Source of the DNA: Dichetophora obliterata
Lineage: Eukaryota > Arthropoda > Insecta > Diptera > Sciomyzidae
Length of the DNA stretch: 64,000 nucleotides
Direction of reading: 5' to 3'
Assembly: GCA_963920525.1 (NCBI GenBank)
Contig: OY986437.1
Location: 118,382,925-118,446,924 of the forward strand
Shown: in pieces, positions 57,697 through 64,000 of the stretch
Layout: the number at the start of each line of letters is the position of its first letter
Numbering within the stretch: position 1 is the stretch's first letter
Position numbers and translations under genes: made by a program
Notes under the pieces: model-generated
What the model was told of the DNA's origin: nothing
Seen by the model: the letters and a program-made list of their open reading frames with translations, nothing else
Databases searched by the model: none

Positions 57697-58731
57697 CAGC
57701 CCTATTCTGGCAGCTTAACTAAGCTCACCATATTAACAAAATAGTTAATATTAACAATTTGTTAAGGTTTCGTATTCTGCTGCAAATTTAAAAGTTATTT
57801 TCCTTAAAATTTTGTTAATAACAGAAAAAGTCTTAACAACGAATGAAATGTAAGTGCTTAGATAGAAAATTGTTGCGAAAACAATAAAAAAATACAAATT
57901 ATAATATAATATTGAGTTTAAATACATTAAACTGGAAAATGGAAGAATTTTTCACTTATTTGAAGTATTGATAATGAAATCTTTCAGTAGCCGTGGCAAA
58001 TTTTTCAAGCGCTTGCAAAGTCACAAGCTGCACTCGAAGCATCTGTTTATATAGCGCATCTCTTCTTTCAATAGGCATATCGATTTTCACCATGCATGGT
58101 GAACTTTAAAAGCTTTTTTAGCTTTTATGTTGTTAATAATTTTTAGGAATACCAACATTTACATAACATAACAACCATCTTAACAAGAGCTCCTTAACTA
58201 TTTCTTGTTAAGCTAAGACCCCTTTTACATTGATCAAGACTTGAAGTCAAGTTTTTTTGACGTTCTCTTTTGAACTTGACGAAAGCTTTCACATTGGTCA
58301 AGACTTGAATTCAAGTTCTTGTCTTCTTTCCTTGTTTTCTAAAAATAAAACGAGATAGGTAGCAAGCAAATGAATTATAGTTTATAGAAATTTGCAAACT
58401 GAATTTTATTTTTTTACCACGATGGAAGTTAACAAAACGTTTTTGCTTAAAAATTTAATGCAAAATTAAATTATATTAAATGCACAACAATTTTAATGCA
58501 ACCGAAGTCTAGCAAACTCACATTGATATGCGAAAAATAAAATAAAAAGCACTGTCAACAACGCGAAAATAGCAAAAGGAACACGAAAAAACCCGAAAAA
58601 TTGCCGGTACAGCTTCAAGTTTCTTTTTCCCTTCCGTCGCTTCCGATGTGCGGCGAATTGCCTACAAACTCTGAAACTTGACTTCAAGTCTTGACCAATA
58701 TAAAAGGGGTCTAACAACCAGAATAGGGCTG
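57697..58731. mobile_element. TAA-flanked MITE inside the Tc1-like element
   Basis: CAGCCCTATTCTGG and its inverse are the termini, with TAA at 57694-57696 and 58732-58734. Without the nested element its own length is about 537 bp. The inner side repeats GCTTAAC(T/A)A words. The TWA target suggests PIF/Harbinger. Confidence 0.75.
58217..58711. mobile_element. TAA-flanked MITE nested near the right end, 495 bp
   Basis: GACCCCTTTTACATTGATCA + AGACTTGAAGTCAAG and the inverse of GACCCCTTTTATATTGGTCA + AGACTTGAAGTCAAG form ~35-bp TIRs; TAA is duplicated at 58214-58216 and 58712-58714. It is PIF/Harbinger-like and non-coding. Confidence 0.8.
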
Positions 58732-58781
58732 TAAATTTATTAAGTTTCTATTTGAGTTCTAACAAAAAATTGCAGAAAGAT

Positions 58782-59795
58782 ATGGCGAAAAGCTACTGAT
58801 GTTCAGAGGCTCAGCAGCATTTGATTCAGCAAATGAAAAATGGTGGAAGCACAGTTTCAGAGATTTCTCTGCTTCTTAGATGTTCGTGAAAGTTATTATA
58901 TAAAGCATTACAACATGTAGAGCAGTATTAGAGCATTAAAAATGTAAAATAGCGACCAAGAGCGCGAAAAACAATACCAAGAGAGGGCCATTTGATTTAT
59001 AGAGCTTCACTTAGTGATCCTTTTTTAAGAAAATTTAAAATGAAATTTCATCAAAATATGGCATAAATGTATCCTCAAAAGGCATAAGAAGACGCTTGAA
59101 TGAAAACAATTTCCATAGCTTTATAGCCCAACAAACACCACATGTGTCGCAAAAAAATATTAAATGCAGGCTTGCGTTTGCAAAAGAATATTTAAATAGT
59201 CAACGAATTTTTGGAAAAATGTGCTTTGGAGGGATAAATCAAAGTTTTGCCGGTTCGCATCTGACAGCAAACAATTTGTGTGGAGTCCTCAAAACATGCA
59301 ACACAATCCAAAGTACACGCTCAAGACGATTAAACAGGGTGGCTGAAATGTTATGGTATGGGCGGCGTTTTCTTGGCACGGAGTTTGTCCGATTGTTAAA
59401 ATTTACCAAAAAATGTCTACGAACGCTTGCACAAAAGTACTTATCAATACCATGATACCGTTTCAAGAGGATAATTTTCCACTTTAATGGCGTTTTATGC
59501 AGGATAATGATCCAAAGCACAGTGCTCACATAGTTAAGAGTTGCTTGGAAGACAAACATATTGATATTTTGAAGTGGCCATCGCAATCATTGGACTTAAA
59601 CCCGATTGAGAATCTGTAGAAGGATGTCGAGCAGCAAATACTAACAGTAAAATCCAAAAATTTGTCAGATTTGTTTAGGGAAATCCAAAGGATTCGGTAT
59701 AGTATTCCAAAGTACCGTTGTGAGGCTTTGGTCAAAAATTTAACAAGGATATGAGATGCAGTAATTAAGAATAAGGAATTTTCTACGAAATATTG
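58782..59795 (+). pseudogene. Tc1-like (DD34E) transposase, broken
   Basis: Starting at MAKSY, an HTH region (LIQQMKNGGSTVSEISLLLR) is followed by RLAFAKEYLN (59171-59200). Next come a frame-shifted VMVWAAFSWHGVCPIVKI block (59356-59410) and [15 protein letters not shown] (second Asp) at 59501-59545. The core ends [17 protein letters not shown] (catalytic Glu) near 59575-59620 and is followed by the usual LFREIQRIRYSIPKYRCEAL. The family excises and inserts at TA. Several frameshifts and stops (for example NL-stop-KDV) make it inactive. The TIR sequence is reminiscent of Bari/Tc3-like elements, which I cannot verify. Confidence 0.82.
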
Positions 59796-60070
59796 AGTTT
59801 CATGCAATCAATTTTGATTCTATTTTTCATCCTAGACATTTTTTCGCTCGTGTGCTAAATTCATGACCAAGTCGAAATGCTTATTTTTAATTTTATTTGG
59901 TTTTAAGTCCTATAAGAAAAAGTTTTGAAATAAAAAAATGTATATAAGAAATAAAGAAGACATAATGTATACACTAAAAAAAAAGTTAATTAAAAATTTA
60001 CAATAAATAAATGGAAAATATAAGTATTCACTTTACTTTTTTAAGTGTGCTAAATTCGTGACCACCACTG

Positions 60071-60325
60071 TATATAGAAGATGAGTATCAAAATAATACA
60101 ACGTTTAAAACGATATAAAGACAAAAAATATAGAAACATTTATCACAACACTTAATTATTATTATATTATTGCAATAAACAACAATAGAAAGCAATTAAA
60201 ATTACACATTAAAAATAATTACCAGTAAAACTAAACAAAAAGTTTCTTGTTTAAAAAAATTGCATTCGTAAACTAATATTTTGTCTAATTAAACGTTTGT
60301 AAATATGAGCGCAGTTATCGGTGTC
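60071..60325. other. AT-rich sequence, no gene recognised
   Basis: No features could be supported. Confidence 0.4.
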
Positions 60326-60641
60326 CGTTTTATAGTTGAGTCTCTTTTGTATGGGTGTGTTGATAATGTTGATCATCTCTATAGTATATCTTCGTTTGTA
60401 ATTGTTCTCTTGTTGCAGAATCTTTCTCTTTAAAGTTGGGATAGTGGCCCCACTTTACACAATGGGTAGCAAGTGCTGTTTTATTGTCATTATTTTTGTT
60501 TATGTCTGATCTGTGCGCTGGAATTCTTGTTCTTTCGTTTTCGATTTTGTCTTTCCAACATATACTTGTCCGCATATGTTGTCCCCGTATCCTTTACAAG
60601 TTATTTTATATGCCTAGTTTGATTTGTCCATGTCTTTAATT
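60325..60641 (-). pseudogene. Penelope-like retroelement, GIY-YIG endonuclease end (split by hAT)
   Basis: On the minus strand, after DMDKSN-stop-AYKITCKGYG, come CGQVYVGKTKSK (the GIY-YIG 'YVG-KT' core), a frameshift, and then RIPAHRSDINKNNDNKTALA, THCVKWGHYPNFKEKDSAT and QTKIYYRDDQHYQHT. This order matches the C-terminal endonuclease domain of Penelope-like elements. Stops and frameshifts make it dead. The rest of the protein continues upstream on the far side of the hAT insertion at 63498-63640. Confidence 0.8.
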
Positions 60642-61261
60642 CAGGCCCGTAGCTAGTGTGGTGCTAGGGCAGGCTTAGCCTGCCCTAGAATCCGTCGAGC
60701 CTGCCCTAGCCAAATTTCCGTATGCTTTTACAACTGCCCTCTTTTGTCAGTCATTGCCAATAACAGCTGTCAAAAATTTGTAAAGAAAGTTATTTTTTGG
60801 TGAAAATTTATAGAATTTTGTTATTTTAATTGTTTTCAAGATTTTTTTGAGCAAGTTTTTTAGATAATTTATTATTTTAAGTGTTTTAAACTAAATATAC
60901 ACAAAAAAAATTGCAGTTGGTGCAGTCGTTTTTCCAGCTTTTGTGTCTCCCAGTTTGCTGTTCTGATTAGGAAAAACACTTGCAACTACTTGAGGATGAA
61001 TGGGGAGGATTTCGAAATTATATCATGATTCAAGCGCCAGCTGACTGCATTTCGGATTTTTCAACTTTAAGCGGCTGTACCAGGTCAGCAGTCTTCCTTA
61101 TTCCTGTAATCTAAATACTTTGCATTCATTCTCAAATAGTTATACATACTCCCCAATCTACTAATAATAATTAGTCTAACTAAAACTACTAATTGGGAGC
61201 ATAAAAAATTGGAAAGGCTGAAAGGAAAATAATGGATGTTGCAGACATAGCTTGCGATTGA

Positions 61262-61795
61262 ATGAGGTACTTTTGCTCAAAAACAATTAAAATAAAAAGG
61301 TTTTATATCACGCGAAACTCAGTAGTAGAACAATCACTTGGTGAGAGAAGTGAATATTCTATTGAAATTAAGCCGGCTTACTTTGATATCGTTGATAATA
61401 TTATATTCAAATTAAAAAAGCGTTTCACCAAAAATGATCGTATATTGTTGGCATTGTCATAAGCTTACGAAATGAAGCCGGCTAGTTTGAAAATATTATG
61501 ATCTGTAGGCTTAAAAATACCCTCTGATGCCGAAATGTCTGTCGCAAAGAAATATCTTGAGAAAAAAGGGATGAGCATCAGAAAACATCACCAAATTCAA
61601 TCAGTTTTGATACGTTGAATGAATTGTATCTAATGCGCGATGCGTTTCCTGATACTTATAATTTGTTTTGTGCAATCGAAACATTCGGCAACAGTACGGC
61701 GGTATTGCGGCGGTATTCCGGCGGTACGGCGGAAGCATCATTTTCCCGTGTAAACCAAATCAACAGAGTTCAAAGATTATCTTCGCAAATTTAAT
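61262..61795 (+). pseudogene. hAT transposase C-terminal region, decayed (ZMYM1-like type)
   Basis: The frame reads YITRNSVVEQSLGERSEYSI, IKPAYFDIVDNIIFKLKKRF and DRILLALS, then a stop. After further breaks come AEMSVAKKYLEKKGM, LYLMRDAFPDTYNLFCAIET and TFGNSTAV, then ASFSRVNQINRVQRLSSQI-stop. The ASFSxLxxINxxxRLS block is the hAT dimerisation signature as in ZMYM1-like hAT proteins. A GCGG-rich expansion separates TAV from EASFS. The element cannot make active transposase. Confidence 0.72.
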
Positions 61796-62082
61796 GAGAA
61801 ACTAAGACGATTGCCTTTGTATTAACCCTCCAGGAAAAATCAGAAGGCTTCCATCTAAAAGTGATAAAGAAACATTCCCCACCGTATCTTTTGATAGCTT
61901 AAGGCTAGTTTTGTATATATATTGTTTCCCCACCGCATCTTTTGGAAGCTTAAGGGTAGTTTTGTATTTATATTGTTTCCAAACCGCTTCTTTAAGAATG
62001 CATGTGGAAACTTTTATTTATTGTCAAGCAATGACAATAGAAAATATTAATATCATTGTTTTCTAGCCGCTTATTGTAGAAT

Positions 62083-62153
62083 TCGATAGTCTAGTGGTAG
62101 CGCGCTCGACTGTCGCTCAGGGGTCCCGGGTTCGAATCCTGGCCGAATCCATT
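62083..62153 (+). other. tRNA-like sequence with A and B boxes, left arm
   Basis: TAGTCTAGTGGTAGCGC (A box) and GGTTCGAATCC (B box) are 36 bp apart, the usual tRNA spacing. The T-stem CCGGG/CCTGG pairs, and the ends GAATTCG/CGAATCC pair at 6 of 7 positions. ATTTTC directly after the 3' end would be a pol III terminator. The anticodon-position triplet would be GTC, but the anticodon stem has a mismatch and an extra base precedes the acceptor strand, so a true tRNA-Asp is unlikely. A tRNA-derived mobile sequence is more plausible. Confidence 0.5.
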
Positions 62154-62573
62154 TTCATAACAAGGGAGAGGAATGTTTCCACATGACTTTTTAACACAGC
62201 GGGGAGGAATGTTTCCCTCTAATGACATGCTATGTTAAAAAAGCAATGGAGTGTGCAACAAAAGGGGATGCTTCCTACATTCCATGGAATGTTCCCTGGT
62301 AACATCCGGGAATGCTCACATTTCCTGGTGGGAAACAGCAGAGCTGTGACTGTAGTGGAAATTAATGTATTATTAGAAATTCGCTTTCAAACATCCCACC
62401 AGGAAATGTGAGCATTCCCGGATGTTACCAGGGAACATTCCATGGAATGTAGGAAGCATCCCCTTTTGTTGCACACTCCATTGCTTTTTTAACATAGCAT
62501 GTCATTAGAGGGAAACATTCCTCCCCGCTGTGTTAAAAAGTCATGTGGAAACATTCCTCTCCCTTGTTATGAA

Positions 62574-62644
62574 AATGGATTCGGCCAGGATTCGAACCCG
62601 GGACCCCTGAGCGACAGTCGAGCGCGCTACCACTAGACTATCGA
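62574..62644 (-). other. tRNA-like sequence with A and B boxes, right arm
   Basis: This is the exact inverted copy of the left-arm tRNA-like sequence, so the two would be transcribed convergently toward the palindrome centre. Confidence 0.5.
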
Positions 62645-63497
62645 ATTCTACAATAAGCGGCTAGAAAACAATGATATTAATATTTTCTATTGTCATTGCT
62701 TGACAATAAATAAAAGTTTCCACATGCATTCTTAAAGAAGCGGTTTGGAAACAATATAAATACAAAACTACCCTTAAGCTTCCAAAAGATGCGGTGGGGA
62801 AACAATATATATACAAAACTAGCCTTAAGCTATCAAAAGATACGGTGGGGAATGTTTCTTTATCACTTTTAGATGGAAGCCTTCTGATTTTTCCTGGAGG
62901 GATTGAACTCATTTATGTTGTATTTAAAGCATAGTACTCTGTTCAGTTTCATGTGAAATTCCACTCAAATCTCCATACAAAAAGTGAGAGCTGCGAAACA
63001 AGTGTGGAAATTTTCACAGAATGTTCGTCAGAGCAGTACTCTTTTCCGCTGCGTGAAATTATCGCAACATGTTTCTGAGCAACATTTTTTCACGACAATT
63101 TAATTGTACTGCCTATTTATTTTGAAGTGAAAAGAGAGATATCATATGAAATCTTCCAACTTATTTTCTGAGTCTCTCTGAGAAACGTTGCCATAGAAAT
63201 TCCTCGCAACAAACTATAAGTCAGAAATTTCACGCAACAAAGAAATAGATGTTGCCAGCGAAGTTTCACGCAAGCGAACAGAGTACTAGGCTTTATATGT
63301 TAATATACTTAACTTTTTTTTACTAAAATATACATTTGAACAATAAACTCATTAATTAACATGTAAATATATAAAAAATTCATTTGAAAATATGTTAATA
63401 TGCGTATATATATTTATATAAAAATGTATGAAAAAAATTTTTATTTTTTTACTGGAGGCTCAGCCTGCCCGTCTCTTATTTTCTGGCTACGGGCCTG

Positions 63498-63640
63498 CTT
63501 TAATTTTTGATTTTGTGTTACTGTAGATGCTACTTAAGGTGTTTTTTAATTTTTGGTGCAAGTTGGAAATTATTTTTGTTGTGTTTGTTGTTTTTTTTTA
63601 AATTTTCCGTAAAGCCTTCCACTTATGTGACTCCTTTGTA
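63498..63640 (-). pseudogene. Penelope-like retroelement, linker region upstream of the hAT
   Basis: The minus strand reads TKIISNLHQKLKNTLSSIYS and NTKSKIK up to the hAT TSD (AATTAAAG in this orientation). After the hAT it resumes with DMDKSN...AYKITCKG. This continuity across the insertion shows the hAT landed in an existing Penelope-like copy. Confidence 0.65.
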
Positions 63641-63729
63641 TATAAATATATTTTCAGTTTGGTTGTTGTTATTTTTAGCTTAGCTTTCTTTAAGCAACTG
63701 AATTATTGTCGATTTTGGAAAGTCATTTT

Positions 63730-63873
63730 GGCCTATTCTGAACAATCTGTTATGAAAAAATTCTGTTATTCTGTTATGATTTCCCATACAAATTTTTGAG
63801 CTGTCAAAAAATCTGTATAGGAAGTCATAACAGAATAACATAATTTTTTCATAACAGATTGTGCAGAATAGGC
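63730..63873. mobile_element. MITE C, full copy, ~144 bp
   Basis: GGCCTATTCTGAACAATCTG and the inverse of GGCCTATTCTGCACAATCTG start ~55-bp TIRs continuing TTATGAAAAAATT(C/A)TGTTATTCTG. The loop holds TTTTTGAGCTGTCAA. A partial relative lies at 38090-38184. The TSD is not resolved (TTG/CAA border). Confidence 0.78.
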
Positions 63874-64000
63874 CCAATTATTTATTAAAATGTATTTAAT
63901 TTTACGTTTATTATTACCGTGGAAAATGTCATCACTTAGTTGACGAATGCAATTCTTTTAAACAAGTACCTTTTTGTTTAGTGTCACTGGTAATTATTTC

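Larger units (their letters stand above)
57410..60070 (+). mobile_element. Tc1-like element with two nested MITEs, 2.66 kb
   Basis: CAGTGGTGGTCACGAATTTA + GCACAC at the left is perfectly inverted at the right; TA flanks both ends. The DD34E-type transposase inside is a pseudogene (58782-59795). The 5' part is occupied by a TAA-flanked MITE (57697-58731) that itself contains another (58217-58711). Confidence 0.88.
61826..62901. repeat. Near-perfect inverted repeat, 508-bp arms, 60-bp spacer
   Basis: Arms 61826-62333 and 62394-62901 have equal length and I found no mismatch or indel in the stretches compared, apart from the outermost base region. The outer ends read CCCTCCAGGAAAAATCAGAA. Each arm holds one tRNA-like sequence. 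It sits inside the decayed hAT element and is much better preserved than its host. Confidence 0.88.
60642..63497 (+). mobile_element. hAT element inserted in a Penelope-like element, 2.86 kb
   Basis: CAGGCCCGTAGCTAG at the left and CTGGCTACGGGCCTG at the right are inverted termini, with CTTTAATT duplicated exactly at 60634-60641 and 63498-63505. It also shows paired subterminal blocks (GGCAGGCTTAGCCTGCCC; GGCTCAGCCTGCCC). A decayed hAT transposase lies at about 61260-61795 and a 1.08-kb palindrome at 61826-62901. Confidence 0.9.

Noticed and set aside
59239..59586. 115-codon minus-strand frame
   Set aside because: It is antisense to the Tc1-like transposase pseudogene.
62083..62153. Functional tRNA-Asp(GTC)
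   Set aside because: A and B boxes and a terminator are present, but the anticodon stem has a mismatch, the T-arm to acceptor junction has an extra base and the acceptor has a mismatch; kept only as tRNA-like.

Overview
The window is AT-rich, intron-poor and almost entirely made of transposable elements at different stages of decay. It looks like repeat-rich DNA from a higher (brachyceran) fly. The evidence is the element mix: P-superfamily elements with THAP transposases, two Tc1/mariner copies of the DD41D (rosa/VS-like) type, Tc1-like elements, hAT elements, a Penelope-like retroelement, an RNase H-bearing non-LTR retrotransposon, tRNA-derived SINEs and many MITEs. I cannot name the species and I recognise no conserved host gene.

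Layout. 1-6 kb: a foldback MITE (2.0-2.3 kb), a ~115-bp tandem array split by a MULE-like foldback element (2.85-3.65 kb), a tRNA-like remnant and a Tc1-like fragment. 6.5-9.5 kb: a decayed LOA/I-like non-LTR element on the minus strand. 11.65-15.34 kb: a complete P-like element whose nine exons join into one open frame of about 850 codons, with an intact target-site duplication (TSD). 16.8-22 kb: a TA-flanked MITE, a long unassigned AT-rich stretch and a non-LTR fragment. 22.2-25.2 kb: a decayed hAT element carrying a DD41D mariner. 25.7-31.8 kb: a piggyBac-like TTAA element and a cluster of nested inverted-repeat elements. 32-43 kb: MITEs, three SINE copies and monomeric repeats. 44-53 kb: a long CATAG-ended element, a 36-bp CATG palindrome with a perfect 8-bp TSD, a SINE split by a hAT MITE, a MITE containing two other MITEs, and a hAT element containing a mariner and a MITE. 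53.6-57.4 kb: a DINE-like repeat and a second, internally deleted P element. 57.4-60.07 kb: a Tc1-like element with two nested MITEs. 60.3-63.6 kb: a Penelope-like fragment split by a hAT element, which itself contains an almost perfect 508-bp inverted repeat with a tRNA-like sequence in each arm.

How the parts relate. The coherent story is P-superfamily biology: one potentially autonomous P element, one deleted relative, several non-autonomous elements with CATG ends and 8-bp TSDs, and a 36-bp CATG...CATG palindrome that looks like a P-type excision footprint. Nested insertions with intact TSDs allow a relative chronology at several places. All coordinates and joins were worked out by eye; exon junctions and repeat ends may be off by a base or two.
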